Position numbers and translations under genes: made by a program. Source: an uncultured Bacteroides sp. (GTDB lineage: Bacteria; Bacteroidota; Bacteroidia; Bacteroidales; Bacteroidaceae). Taken from it: 64,000 bases of DNA. The stretch spans positions 13,649 to 77,648 of the forward strand of contig NZ_URFY01000015.1 of NCBI RefSeq assembly GCF_900547205.1, read 5' to 3'. This document shows positions 47,553 through 56,182 of the stretch, in pieces; within the stretch, counting starts at the first letter, position 1, and every line of letters starts with the position of its first letter. The notes under the pieces are model-generated. The model was not told where the DNA came from. It saw only the letters and a program-made list of their open reading frames with translations, and ran no database searches.

Positions 47553-48833
47553 TTAATATGCGAAGAGAGGATATTTCTTCATTGTCTCGTTGACACGTGC
47601 ACGCACTTGTGCAATTACTTCCTCATTCTCTACGTTTGACAATACAGTCTCAATCATTTCAGCAATTTCAATCATCAAGTCTTCCTTAGCACCACGGGTG
47701 GTGATAGCTGGAGTACCTAGACGGATACCGGAAGTCTGGAAAGCCGAACGGCTATCGAAAGGAACCATATTCTTATTGACAGTAATATCAGCGGCAACCA
47801 ATGCTTTTTCTGCCACCTTACCTGTCAAATCAGGGTATTTGCTACGCAGGTCTACCAGCATGGAGTGGTTGTCCGTACCGCCTGAAACGATGGTAAAGCC
47901 ACGCTCTACCAAAGCCTGTGCAAGCACAGTAGCATTCTTTTGTACCTGTTTTGCATATTCTTTAAATTCCGGTTGCAAGATTTCGCCGAAAGCTACAGCC
48001 TTAGCAGCAATCACGTGTTCCAACGGTCCGCCCTGAATACCGGGGAACACCGCTGAATCCAGCAACTGTGACATCATTTTAGTTTCACCCTTCGGAGTCT
48101 TCTTACCCCACGGATTAGGGAAGTCTTTACCCATCATGATGACACCACCGCGAGGTCCACGAAGTGTTTTATGTGTAGTTGAAGTGACGATGTGTGCATA
48201 TTTCACCGGGTTTTCCAATACTCCGGCAGCAATCAGACCGGCAGGGTGAGCCATGTCGATCATCAGTATAGCGCCTACTTTATCAGCTATTTCGCGCATA
48301 CGCTTGTAATCCCATTCGCGAGAGTAGGCAGAACCGCCACCGATAATCATTTTCGGCTTTTCGCGTAGAGCGACTTCTTCCATCTGGTCGTAGTCAACGC
48401 GTCCTGTTTCCTGATTCAGGTTATATTCGCAAGGAGTATAGATGATACCGGAAGTATTTACCAGTGAACCGTGAGAAAGATGTCCGCCATGTGCAAGGTT
48501 CAATCCCATGAATTTATCACCCGGATTCAATACAGCCAGAAAGACGGCGGCATTTGCCTGTGCGCCGGAGTGGGGCTGTACGTTTGCCCATTCGGCACCG
48601 AAGATTTCTTTCAAGCGGTCGATAGCGATTTGTTCGCTTTGGTCTACAACTTCGCAACCTCCGTAGTAACGTTTGCCGGGGTAACCTTCAGCGTACTTGT
48701 TGGTAAGGCAAGACCCCATTGCCTGCATAACCTGGTCACTCACGAAGTTTTCTGATGCAATCAGCTCGATACCTTTCAGCTGACGTTGGTGCTCTTTTTC
48801 GATGATGTCGAAAATTAAGTCGTCTCTTTTCAT
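47553..48833 (-). CDS. glyA: Serine hydroxymethyltransferase
   Basis: A 426-residue PLP enzyme that interconverts serine and glycine, loading a one-carbon unit on tetrahydrofolate. The PLP lysine is in [53 protein letters not shown] and [12 protein letters not shown] are standard. Its promoter probably uses TAACTTTG (48886-48893, minus). Length is normal (E. coli 417). Confidence 0.98.
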   Translation of the reverse strand: MKRDDLIFDIIEKEHQRQLKGIELIASENFVSDQVMQAMGSCLTNKYAEGYPGKRYYGGCEVVDQSEQIAIDRLKEIFGAEWANVQPHSGAQANAAVFLAVLNPGDKFMGLNLAHGGHLSHGSLVNTSGIIYTPCEYNLNQETGRVDYDQMEEVALREKPKMIIGGGSAYSREWDYKRMREIADKVGAILMIDMAHPAGLIAAGVLENPVKYAHIVTSTTHKTLRGPRGGVIMMGKDFPNPWGKKTPKGETKMMSQLLDSAVFPGIQGGPLEHVIAAKAVAFGEILQPEFKEYAKQVQKNATVLAQALVERGFTIVSGGTDNHSMLVDLRSKYPDLTGKVAEKALVAADITVNKNMVPFDSRSAFQTSGIRLGTPAITTRGAKEDLMIEIAEMIETVLSNVENEEVIAQVRARVNETMKKYPLFAY

Positions 48834-48885
48834 TCTATATATAATAAGATTAAATTTCTAATTCGAGATACCTTATTTAAGCGCA

Positions 48886-48893
48886 CAAAGTTA
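48886..48893 (-). promoter_or_regulatory. Predicted -7 box of glyA
   Basis: Minus strand TAACTTTG matches TAnnTTTG about 55 bp upstream of the glyA ATG. Confidence 0.5.
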
Positions 48894-48970
48894 ATGAAAA
48901 TAACTAAAGAAAGAAGGAAGTAGCAGAAAAATGTTAGGTAAAAGGGGTATTGTGTTAACAATTTATTCTT

Positions 48971-49702
48971 TTAGAAGATAAATCCGAGCGAGAAACTCAG
49001 TGCGCTATCGCGGCGGTCAAAGACAATCCGGCTGATGCCCGTACTTCCGTCCGAATTGATATTATCATAAGTGATGGACTTGGAAATATTTCCCAGCCCT
49101 TGCTCGTAACGGAAATCGAAGAAGATACGCGAGATATTGACACCCACGCCAATTACCGCACTTACATTCAGCGGATATAGCTTTTCATGAATGCCTTTCT
49201 GGTCAAAATTCTTGAAAGTAATTTCATTCTTCTTTCCCCATAGATAACGGAGCTTGGGACCGGCAAAGATAGACATTCCGTAGGGTCCCTGCTTCACCAC
49301 ATTATAACCATACAGAACGGGGAAATCTATGCTGTGCAATACAGACTGTACCGAAGCGTAATCCGGCTCAATGGCCGGATGTTGAGAACCTAGTTTATCG
49401 AAAGTTATCTCACACTTCGTTACATTATACGACACTTCCGGCTGAATGAAATGCTTCTTCATATTAATGCGCATAAAGAGAGCACCGAAATAGCCAATCT
49501 TATAATTATTTTGCACTTCGTCGATAGTCACGTCTTTAATCTTCAACTCGGCCACCATAAACATGGAAGAGTTGAATCCTGCCTTAATGCCGAAATTAAT
49601 TTTCTTCATATTGGGGCGGTCTACTCTTTCTGCATTATAGCTCTGGCCGAAAGCCGTGCAGGCTACTGCCAACGAGATGAGAATAAAGATTTTGCGCAAC
49701 AT
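48971..49702 (-). CDS. Outer-membrane barrel protein, PorT-like
   Basis: A 243-residue protein with a signal peptide (1-19, ACTAFGQ) and an eight-stranded-barrel pattern. The family landmark text FGIKAGFNSSMFMV, then FGALFMRINMKKHFIQPEVSYN and FPVLYGYNVV...FAGPKLRYLWG, with a C-terminal LSFSLGFIF strand ending in Phe, fits the PorT/outer-membrane-beta-barrel group. PorT belongs to the type IX secretion system in Porphyromonas, but most Bacteroides relatives have no such system, so a plain porin-like role is more likely. It is 6 bp downstream of the flavin reductase gene on the same strand. Confidence 0.8.
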   Translation of the reverse strand: MLRKIFILISLAVACTAFGQSYNAERVDRPNMKKINFGIKAGFNSSMFMVAELKIKDVTIDEVQNNYKIGYFGALFMRINMKKHFIQPEVSYNVTKCEITFDKLGSQHPAIEPDYASVQSVLHSIDFPVLYGYNVVKQGPYGMSIFAGPKLRYLWGKKNEITFKNFDQKGIHEKLYPLNVSAVIGVGVNISRIFFDFRYEQGLGNISKSITYDNINSDGSTGISRIVFDRRDSALSFSLGFIF

Positions 49703-49708
49703 AACAAC

Positions 49709-50275
49709 TTATTTTTTCTTTTCCACACTCCAGCCGAACTTACCGATTTTCTCTCCCAAATCGTAGTAACCTCCGTGAACGTAAACCAACGGATTGGCTT
49801 CCGCCAGTTCAAACTTACCCGTTTCAGGATTCAGGCATCGTTCGTCGGCACGCACATTTACCACATCTGCGATAAACATATCATGTGAACCTAACGACAC
49901 TATTTCTTTTACACGACATTCGATGCAAAGAGGAGACTCCTCAATCAGCGGTGCATTGACCACCGTGCTACGTCCGGCAGTGAGCTTCATCTCTTCAAAC
50001 TTATGATGATCGCGCCCCGAACGAACCCCGCACCAATCGGTAGCAAAAGCCATATCCTTTGTTGTCAGATTGATAACAAACTCCATATTCTTTTTTATAA
50101 TCTCATACGAATGACGCTCTGGCCTTACAGATATATAGCACATGGGCGGGTTCGTACAAATCGTACCCGTCCATGCCACAGTGATAATATTATATTCACT
50201 TTCCTCTTTTCCGCAACTCACCAGCACAGCCGGTAGCGGATAGATCATCGTTCCTGGTTTCCAGTCCTGTTTCAT
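49709..50275 (-). CDS. Flavin reductase family protein
   Basis: A 188-residue FMN-binding split-barrel protein of the flavoredoxin/flavin-reductase group. Typical segments: GTMIYPLPAVLVSCGKEESEYNIITVAWTGTICTNPPMCYISVRPERHSYEIIKK and FVINLTTKDMAFATDWCGVRSGRDHHKF. It probably reduces or carries FMN with a pyridine nucleotide; the physiological partner is unknown. The ATG at 50275 (M-K-Q-D-W-K-P-G) is preferred to the one two codons earlier. Confidence 0.9.
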   Translation of the reverse strand: MKQDWKPGTMIYPLPAVLVSCGKEESEYNIITVAWTGTICTNPPMCYISVRPERHSYEIIKKNMEFVINLTTKDMAFATDWCGVRSGRDHHKFEEMKLTAGRSTVVNAPLIEESPLCIECRVKEIVSLGSHDMFIADVVNVRADERCLNPETGKFELAEANPLVYVHGGYYDLGEKIGKFGWSVEKKK

Positions 50276-50289
50276 TGGCAATATATTTG

Positions 50290-50366
50290 TTCACCACGGA
50301 CTACACAGATTGACACAGATTATTTTGTGAAAATAAGAATTATAAATCCGTGTTATCTGTGGTGAA
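50290..50366. repeat. Inverted repeat of the TTCACCACAGAG family
   Basis: TTCACCACGGACTACACAGATTGACACAG on the left, and TCCGTGTTATCTGTGGTGAA on the right, form a long imperfect hairpin in the spacer between the flavin reductase and pyrI genes. Confidence 0.7.
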
Positions 50367-50371
50367 AAGTA

Positions 50372-50833
50372 TTAGAGAATCGTTATCTCCTCCCTTTTTT
50401 GTTCTTTCTCGCAATACTGGCATTTCACGATGCAATTATCCTTGTCTATCACGTGGAATCGTGTAGCCATCGGCTCATTGTTCGTGATGCATTTCGGATT
50501 GGCACATTTCACGATACCATGAAGTTCGTCCGGCATCCTGACTTCTTTCTTTTCCACCACTTCATAATCGCGGATAATGTTCAACTTAACGTTGGGGGCA
50601 ACCACCGAAATACGATTTATCTCTTCGTCGCAGAAAAACTTGTCTGCAATCTTGATGATACCCTTTTTCCCCAATTTCTTACTGTCGAGGTTGAATCCGA
50701 TAGTAATATTGCTCGTCATCTGCTCCACACCGAGCAGTTGCACCACGGTAAAAAGCTTTTCAGATGGTATATGGTCTATCACTGTCCCATTCTTCAGGGC
50801 AGCTACTTGCAATTCTTGTTTATTTTCGTTCAT
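50372..50833 (-). CDS. pyrI: Aspartate carbamoyltransferase regulatory chain
   Basis: A 153-residue regulatory subunit. The N-terminal nucleotide-binding domain (about 8-100) begins [28 protein letters not shown]; the C-terminal zinc domain has four cysteines in CANPKC...CQYC. It binds CTP/ATP and adjusts PyrB activity. Its start overlaps the pyrB stop by 4 bp (ATGA type), so translation is coupled. Confidence 0.97.
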   Translation of the reverse strand: MNENKQELQVAALKNGTVIDHIPSEKLFTVVQLLGVEQMTSNITIGFNLDSKKLGKKGIIKIADKFFCDEEINRISVVAPNVKLNIIRDYEVVEKKEVRMPDELHGIVKCANPKCITNNEPMATRFHVIDKDNCIVKCQYCEKEQKREEITIL

Positions 50834-51771
50834 AATAAAATATCGTTTTTAACGTCCTCTAATGTGATACCTAAAACGTCGCAAAGAATAGCTTCGCGGG
50901 CATACAGCCCGTTCTGCGCCTGCTGAAAATAATAAGCCTTCGGGCTGTCGTCTACGTCGTATGCAATTTCGTTGACACGGGGCAGCGGATGAAGGATGCG
51001 GAGGTTCGGTCGCGTATTTTCGAGCATCTTGTTGCGCAGGATATATACGTTCTTTACCCGCTCATATTCCATCAGGTCGGTGAAGCGTTCACGTTGCACA
51101 CGGGTCATGTACAGAATATCGGCGTCAGCGATGGTTTCCTCCGTGAAGTCCGTATGTTCGATATACTTAATTTGATGTTCCTTGCAATAGAGTTTGTATT
51201 CTTCCGGCATTTTCAGCTCTTCGGGAGCGATGAAGTGGAAGGTAGGGTTGAAGTGACGCATAGCCATCAATAGTGAATGCACGGTGCGGCCGTATTTCAG
51301 GTCGCCTACGAGGAAGATGTTCAGGTTCTCCAGTGTGCCTTGCGTTTTGTAGATGGAGTAGAGGTCGAGCATTGTTTGCGAAGGATGCTGGTTGGCACCG
51401 TCTCCTGCGTTAACTACGGGCACCGGAGCTACTTCGCTTGCATATCGGGCTGCACCTTCCAGAAAATGGCGCATCACGATGATATCTGCATAATTACTCA
51501 CCATCATAATCGTGTCTTTCAGCGTTTCCCCTTTCGAAGAACTGGTCGCTTTCGGATCAGAAAATCCGATGACACGTGCACCGAGTCGGTTGGCGGCTGT
51601 TTCAAAACTCAGGCGGGTGCGGGTGGAAGGTTCAAAGAACAGTGTAGCTACTACCTTTCCTTGCAATAACTGGCGATTAGGATTCATTTCAAACTGCTTC
51701 GCCATCTCGAGCATGTAGAGGATTTTTTCTTTAGAATGTTCGGCAATGGTTACTAAACTTCTGTTTTCCAT
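50830..51771 (-). CDS. pyrB: Aspartate carbamoyltransferase catalytic chain
   Basis: A 313-residue enzyme that joins carbamoyl phosphate and aspartate, the committed step of pyrimidine synthesis. The carbamoyl-phosphate motif [20 protein letters not shown] is near residues 45-65; [18 protein letters not shown] and [14 protein letters not shown] are present. Operon pyrB-pyrI. It is the last ordinary chromosomal gene before the mobile-DNA scar. Confidence 0.98.
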   Translation of the reverse strand: MENRSLVTIAEHSKEKILYMLEMAKQFEMNPNRQLLQGKVVATLFFEPSTRTRLSFETAANRLGARVIGFSDPKATSSSKGETLKDTIMMVSNYADIIVMRHFLEGAARYASEVAPVPVVNAGDGANQHPSQTMLDLYSIYKTQGTLENLNIFLVGDLKYGRTVHSLLMAMRHFNPTFHFIAPEELKMPEEYKLYCKEHQIKYIEHTDFTEETIADADILYMTRVQRERFTDLMEYERVKNVYILRNKMLENTRPNLRILHPLPRVNEIAYDVDDSPKAYYFQQAQNGLYAREAILCDVLGITLEDVKNDILL

Positions 51772-52003
51772 TTCGTTATATTTTATGTGGATAGAACTTG
51801 TTTTACCGGAGCGTAAAGGTACGAAGAATTTGTGAAAAGCACAGTTTTTTCGTACCTTTTTTTATCGGCTGGGGTTATTTCTGCTTGTTGACCAATGCAG
51901 CAATAATATATTCTTCTGGTGCTCCGATCTTGCTCTAGGTCGTGTCAGGTAATCCTTTTATAGGTTTCTTTATTTAGATAGTAATCATAAGTTTGAAATG
52001 AAG

Positions 52004-52390
52004 CTATTTTGGAGGCAATACTGTGGCATAGCTGATTCTGTACCCTCTAGAGAGCAGAAGCAGATGGATGTCTTTCTTCAGCATGCGCTGCTTACGCAGT
52101 CCCATCACAACTTTGGAGGCGCTCTTCTTCAGACAAAGGCCTATCTCTTCCTTTATATCCTCCGTAAGTCTTTTGGGACGTCGCTTGGAACTGCCATACT
52201 TAGGCTCGACAGTAAAAAGGTCACTCAGCGCTTCTTCAGGATTGCCCTTATGAATGGCCGCCTCATACTCCGAAAGGATATTGTCAACCGTATGGCGGCT
52301 GATATGCAGTTCACGGGAGATACGGCGTTTGCTATAACCACATACCCTATACATGTGTATAATTGATTGTCTTTCTACCATAGTCTTCAT
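52004..52390 (-). pseudogene. IS21-type transposase (istA) N-terminal fragment
   Basis: About 129 residues of an IstA-like protein. The N-terminal helix-turn-helix ([30 protein letters not shown]) is typical for IS21 transposases, which run to about 500 residues; everything after residue 129, including the DDE core, is missing, and no istB follows. The probable left end of the element is near 52435-52460 (GATACAAATTGAAAAGTG on the minus strand), directly abutting the decayed integrase. This is a remnant, not an active element. Confidence 0.7.
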
Positions 52391-52434
52391 TTTTGCCTCT
52401 GTATTTTGATTATACAAAGGTCGTTATACTTATG

Positions 52435-53113
52435 CTATGGTGGCGCACTTTTCAATTTGTATCTACACATAAACTCTTCCACAGTAATATCCAACTACTT
52501 TACGACAGGTTTAGGCATCTTGGTGTACTTAAAAGGATGAATTTCATATTTCACAAGTCCTTCCTGTATAGCTTCATTTATAGAAGCCTTTAGGTGAGTA
52601 AGGCGCATTTGCTTCGTTGCGTTACTTAAAATTATTCATCCCCTTTATAAATAAGGCAATAGTGTCAGAAGAGAAACTTTGCAAGGTAATATCTCCCAGT
52701 ATACTTAAAATCTTCGATAGGGTATAAACATTCATATCTGCATAACTACCTCGATTCTCTTTGCGCAATCTGTTGATTCGCTCAGTCATATACTCACTGA
52801 TAGTAACCAGACTTTCAGCTTTCATCTTACCGGTAAGCATATTTTTGATTTGAGAGCAAGTATATACTTCTTGCTTCGTTATGGAATCTAGCTTCTCCTG
52901 ATACTCCGAAAGGAGATATTGCAAACGCTGATTCATGATTTTTGCATCTTTTCGACAGACTATAGTACCAGTGTCAAACTGGTATAAATCATCTATTTCG
53001 TATTCTGTTGATATATATCTCACGGCTCTTTTGTGAGTTACAGCTACGTAAATAGAATAAGTCCCTTTTGAATTTTGTCTTGTTTTCAAGACTGCTAAAT
53101 GAATTGTTGCCAT
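52435..53113 (-). pseudogene. Decayed tyrosine recombinase (integrase), N-terminal half
   Basis: The intact frame 52622-53113 encodes 163 residues with the arm-DNA-binding domain (start ATIHLAVLKTRQNSKGTYSIYVAVT) and the SAM-like core-binding domain (TISEYMTERINRLRKENRGSYADMN). Just after MNNF a one-base insertion near 52622 breaks the frame; the reading resumes in another frame with QMRLTHLKASINEAIQEGLV and HPFKYTKMPKPVV, then meets an in-frame TAG, and the line DITVEEFMC ends at the IS21 remnant near 52455. The catalytic domain with the R-H-R-Y residues is gone. Typical length would be about 380-420. Confidence 0.85.
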
Positions 53114-53129
53114 AAGTTTTTGAGTTTTG

Positions 53130-53150
53130 CGACAAACATTTCGACAAACA
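53130..53150 (+). promoter_or_regulatory. Paired CGACAAACA sites upstream of the decayed integrase
   Basis: CGACAAACA occurs at 53130-53138 and 53142-53150, 12 bp apart. The same pair with the same spacing and orientation is at 53965-53985. The position next to an integrase gene suggests arm-type binding sites. Confidence 0.6.
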
Positions 53151-53186
53151 CATGTACTTATCCGTAGGTCAATTTGTGCTTTTTTT

Positions 53187-53650
53187 GGCGCAGTAGAAAT
53201 TTCGTGGGGAGTTCTTTTGTTGTTTTAAAGATAATTCCGATTTTTGCTTTATGGAAACAAATCAATTAGAGGTTTTGGCTCACATCGTGCTTCCCTCAGA
53301 AATACTCAACTACTTTTCAGTAGTCGGTGTAAAGCAAACATCGACAGAAATACACATTCATCTCGACGAATTGATGAATTCTGAATTGTCTAATGCATGG
53401 CCAGGTGGTACAATAAAGTGGATGAGTCAAGGATAAAATCGTTCAATGTCATAGCCGCTACATTCTATGAACACTATGATGACATACTGAATTTCTACAA
53501 CAACAGGTCCTCAAATGCGGCAGCGGAGTCATTCAACGCCAAGATTAAACTGTTCAGAGCAAACTTACACGGAGTTGTGGATAAAAGGTTCTTCCTTTTC
53601 TTAGAATAGCCAAAATATATACATATCCCCCACTAAATTTCTACTGCCCC
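53187..53650 (+). mobile_element. Internally deleted ISAon1-like element with both terminal repeats
   Basis: The left end reads GGCGCAGTAGAAATTT then CGTGGGGA (53187-53210); the right end (53626-53650) is its near-exact inverse. Between them an N-terminal transposase piece (53251-53436, METNQLEVLAHIVLPSEILNYF...) is joined out of frame to a C-terminal piece (53397-53609, YNKVDESRIKSFNVIAATFYEHYDDILNFYNNRSSNAAAESFNAKIK...). Roughly the central two-thirds is missing. The layout is that of a non-autonomous, MITE-like derivative. No target-site duplication was found. Confidence 0.8.
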
Positions 53651-53815
53651 AAGATTACTCGCAGTAATTTATAAAAGCTTCTATTAGAATTCATTTGTAC
53701 AGAACTAGAATTTAGAAGCAAAGATAAATTTCTTTTGGATACCGGCATAATATAACCACAGAGTTTTCGACTTGACCCCCATTTTTTTAAAACTCACACT
53801 CTGGAAAGGAAAAGA

Positions 53816-53848
53816 AAAAGGCTGTATTTTATTGATTTACAGCCTTTT
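53816..53848. terminator. 11-bp hairpin next to the tRNA fragment
   Basis: AAAAGGCTGTA (53816-53826) is exactly complementary to 53838-53848, with A- and T-rich flanks; it can stop transcription from either side. Confidence 0.7.
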
Positions 53849-53855
53849 ATTAAAG

Positions 53856-53898
53856 TGATTCCGTTGCGATTCGAACGCAAGACCCACGCCTTAGAAGG
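53856..53898 (-). other. 3' fragment of a tRNA-Arg gene (probable attachment site)
   Basis: On the minus strand the sequence CTTCTAAGGCGTGG, then the T-arm TTGCG-TTCGAAT-CGCAA and acceptor CGGAATC plus A, is the 3' half of a tRNA whose anticodon loop reads TTCTAAG (Arg, anticodon TCT). The 5' half is absent: the upstream bases cannot form the D-arm or the 5' acceptor strand. Such fragments are left at the distal end of elements that integrate into a tRNA 3' end. The orientation implies that the element lies to the right (53.9 kb onward) and that the intact tRNA gene is beyond the window. Confidence 0.75.
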
Positions 53899-53964
53899 GT
53901 CAATCGAAAACATATAATACTGTGCTAATAATCAATTCCTTAACTATGTAAATTTTTACTTGTC

Positions 53965-53985
53965 CGACAAACACTACGACAAACA
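53965..53985 (+). promoter_or_regulatory. Second pair of CGACAAACA sites
   Basis: CGACAAACA at 53965-53973 and 53977-53985 with three bases between, identical in spacing and orientation to the pair at 53130-53150. It lies about 70 bp to the other side of the tRNA fragment. Confidence 0.6.
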
Positions 53986-54251
53986 AAAGGCTTGTTTCAT
54001 GTTATATCAAGTTAGTAAATCATTTCTTTTAAATTAAAAATTCATTCATATACAAAGTAGTATTTCTATTTCAACCATTTGCCTTAATAGTAATAAATAT
54101 TCGATATTTTGTACTTTGATTATGTGCGTTTTGGCGAATATGCATTATTGTTGTCTATGCCCATGTTTATAGGCTACTAAACATAATTCATATTATATTT
54201 GTAGATTATTATTTTTAATCACTTTTGATATTACAAATGTAATAACTTGTG

Positions 54252-54316
54252 CAAAGGTAAACGGAAATATGTTTTAAACCAAACGATTATATGTTTATTT
54301 TAAACACATAATCGTT
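54252..54316. promoter_or_regulatory. Palindromic operator overlapping a leftward promoter
   Basis: AACGATTATATGTTTA (54282-54297) and TAAACACATAATCGTT (54301-54316) form a 16-bp inverted repeat with one mismatch. On the minus strand, TACCTTTG (54252-54259) matches the -7 consensus and TTTG (54280-54283) may be the -33 box, 20 bp away, overlapping the palindrome. The site lies 30 bp before the repressor gene, so it is a good candidate for the repressor's own operator. Confidence 0.7.
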
Positions 54317-54345
54317 ATTTAGAATTTGTCTAATTAGTAAATTAT

Positions 54346-54690
54346 ATGGAACATACTGTAAATGAGAGGATAAAATGCTTGATAGATTATCTGCAATTAT
54401 CCGAAACTAAATTCTCCATTGAGATTGGTATAAGACAATCAGTGATTAATTCAATGTTTAATAAGGGAACAGAGCCTTCTATGAAAACAGCTATATCCAT
54501 TTTAAACACATATACGTTTGTTTCGGCAGAGTGGTTAATGCGTGGAAAAGGAGAAATGATTCTTACCGGTTCTACAAATCCAGAAGATTCAGAAAAGGAA
54601 ATATTCAGACTTCAAACCGAGAATAAGCTACTACGAGAATTGATTGGATTGAAAAACGAAGAATCAAAAGAAAAAATAAAGAGTGCATAA
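54346..54690 (+). CDS. Phage-type helix-turn-helix repressor
   Basis: A 114-residue protein with an N-terminal XRE-like helix-turn-helix (about 5-60: LSETKFSIEIGIRQSVINSMFNKGTEPSMKTAISILNTY) and the typical ending SAEWLMRGKGEMI, followed by a short C-terminal coiled coil (IFRLQTENKLLRELIGL). This is the standard small repressor form of Bacteroides prophages and integrative elements. It has no peptidase domain. It opens the rightward gene set and is preceded by a palindrome. Confidence 0.85.
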   Translation: MEHTVNERIKCLIDYLQLSETKFSIEIGIRQSVINSMFNKGTEPSMKTAISILNTYTFVSAEWLMRGKGEMILTGSTNPEDSEKEIFRLQTENKLLRELIGLKNEESKEKIKSA

Positions 54691-54721
54691 TAATAGATTT
54701 TAAAACTAAAAAAAGGGTAAG

Positions 54722-55072
54722 ATGAAAGCCTTAATAAATAAAATGTCCTATGCAATTGCGGTACTAGCATATTTAATCGGAATGTTGAACCTAAATATTA
54801 AAGATAGTATATTCTCTACCATTTATTTTTTAATTCTTCCTTTATATGGTGTTGTAATACTACTTTTTCATCTCATACTGGATGTTGATAATACTAAATT
54901 GAAAGAAGGGGATTTATTTGTTTTTTTCTATTTTATGATTTCTATGCTATATACGCTCCCAACATTAATTCATAGCGGCTTTGGCATATCACCTACTTTC
55001 TTGTTTGTGAGTGGTGTGTTTGCTTTATTGGCTAGTAAAACCGATAAGTATTGGGCTAAAAAGAAAGAATAG
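54722..55072 (+). CDS. Small membrane protein
   Basis: A 116-residue protein with four predicted membrane helices and short charged loops. No family recognised. Low GC and position behind the repressor suggest a lysogeny-stage accessory gene (for example superinfection exclusion), which is a guess from context. It follows the repressor by 31 bp. Confidence 0.6.
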   Translation: MKALINKMSYAIAVLAYLIGMLNLNIKDSIFSTIYFLILPLYGVVILLFHLILDVDNTKLKEGDLFVFFYFMISMLYTLPTLIHSGFGISPTFLFVSGVFALLASKTDKYWAKKKE

Positions 55073-55105
55073 CTATAATTAATTTTTAAACTAAAATATT
55101 GAAAT

Positions 55106-55489
55106 ATGAAAAAGTTCTCACTAATCTTACTATTATTTATATTAGATATTACAATACTATTTGTATATACAGCTTTAACCAATTATTTTTTAGGTTGGAC
55201 TCATGGAGGGGCTTTAATACCCCAAATTATATTGTGGAGTACTATTGTTCTTAGCAATAGATATATTTATAGAAAACTTTATAAACACAAAAAGGCTGAT
55301 ATTGAACAAGCTAAAGAAATGAAAGCTATGACAGACTCTATACCTACCTCAAAGATGGTTGAGCATGATGAACAAGAATATACATCGAATGAAAACGAAT
55401 CCCCAAAATCAAATGGAAAATCAGGGTGCTTTATTATAATTGGACTCATAATTTTGGCTATTATATTATATATAATGAACCAGAAATAA
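55106..55489 (+). CDS. Membrane protein with cytoplasmic linker
   Basis: A 127-residue protein: two helices near the N-terminus (about 5-24 and 32-52), a charged loop (about 55-105, KKADIEQAKEMKAMTDSI), and one C-terminal helix (CFIIIGLIILAIILYIM). Unknown family. It lies 33 bp after the preceding membrane gene, with which it may act. Confidence 0.6.
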   Translation: MKKFSLILLLFILDITILFVYTALTNYFLGWTHGGALIPQIILWSTIVLSNRYIYRKLYKHKKADIEQAKEMKAMTDSIPTSKMVEHDEQEYTSNENESPKSNGKSGCFIIIGLIILAIILYIMNQK

Positions 55490-55620
55490 TGAACTCTTAC
55501 CCGCTTCTATAATTGAACAAAAGGTTAATCGTTTAAAGAAGTGAGTAAATTTGTGAATAACAAAATGATATAAAAACATTCAAATTGTCAGTTTTTCTAA
55601 TTGTTTTTATAATATGAATT

Positions 55621-55866
55621 ATGTTAAGAACAAAGAAGAACATTATTAAAAACAAAAAAAACAGCTACAAAGAGGTCGTAACCGTAGATTGGAAAGAAAC
55701 TTTCAAGATAATGAAAGTAGGTGAGGAGCGTACCTATACTAATAAAGATATATCCGTTCCTCTTGCCCGTACGATAACTTCTCGTTTGAAGAAATCCGAT
55801 AAGATGTCATTCTCTATTAACTCCGATAGCTTATGTGAAAACTTCGTTATCCGTAGAATTTTGTGA
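55621..55866 (+). CDS. Small basic protein of unknown function
   Basis: An 81-residue protein with a Lys/Asn-rich start and a segment ARTITSRLKKSDKMSFSINSDSLCENFVIRR that resembles small proteins common in Bacteroides prophages. The next gene follows after 4 bp. Confidence 0.55.
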   Translation: MLRTKKNIIKNKKNSYKEVVTVDWKETFKIMKVGEERTYTNKDISVPLARTITSRLKKSDKMSFSINSDSLCENFVIRRIL

Positions 55867-55870
55867 TCCC

Positions 55871-56140
55871 ATGATACCAGTACCATCATATTATATAAAA
55901 CGCTCCGAAGAACTGGAAATAATATATACTGTACTTCGGATACAGAATGTAACTCTTACTAAAACTCTAGCTGCAAAAATAGTAGGAGGTAGGAGAAGGC
56001 TTGAAAGTTTAGTTGATGCAAAGAAAATCCGTAAAGTCAAAAAGAATGAGAATCGTAAAAATAGTGCTTGGGAATGTAATGCAGAAGATGTATTCCAGTA
56101 TGCACATTGCAACAGAAGTTTAAGCACGGAAACGGTCTGA
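55871..56140 (+). CDS. Small protein of unknown function, 3' end overlaps a tRNA-like sequence
   Basis: An 89-residue protein. The ATG at 55871 gives M-I-P-V-P-S-Y-Y and avoids a long overlap with the preceding gene; a frame from 55835 is also open. Text such as IQNVTLTKTLAAKIVGGRRRLESLVDAKKI suggests a winged-helix-like or small DNA-binding fold. The last 30 bases lie within the tRNA-like sequence that starts at 56109. Confidence 0.55.
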   Translation: MIPVPSYYIKRSEELEIIYTVLRIQNVTLTKTLAAKIVGGRRRLESLVDAKKIRKVKKNENRKNSAWECNAEDVFQYAHCNRSLSTETV

Positions 56141-56180
56141 TATATTTTTATCAGTGAGGGTTCGAATCCCTCCTGTTGCA
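56109..56180 (+). tRNA. tRNA-like sequence, non-canonical
   Basis: A 72-nt stretch can fold as a cloverleaf: acceptor GCAACAG (56109-56115) with CTGTTGC (56173-56179), D-stem GTTT/AAAC with GG in the loop, anticodon stem CTGAT/ATCAG, and a standard T-arm GAGGG-TTCGAAT-CCCTC. Unusual points: the anticodon loop is eight bases and T-rich, without the normal purine after the anticodon, three bases separate the D and anticodon stems, and the variable loop has one base. It may be a decayed or diverged phage tRNA, or a tRNA mimic. No amino acid is assigned. Confidence 0.45.
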
Positions 56181-56182
56181 CT

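Noticed and set aside
53251..53436. A stand-alone 61-residue protein
   Set aside because: It is the N-terminal piece of an ISAon1-like transposase, cut by an internal deletion.
53856..53898. An intact tRNA-Arg gene
   Set aside because: Only the anticodon loop, T-arm and 3' acceptor strand are present; the 5' half cannot be found in the flanking bases.
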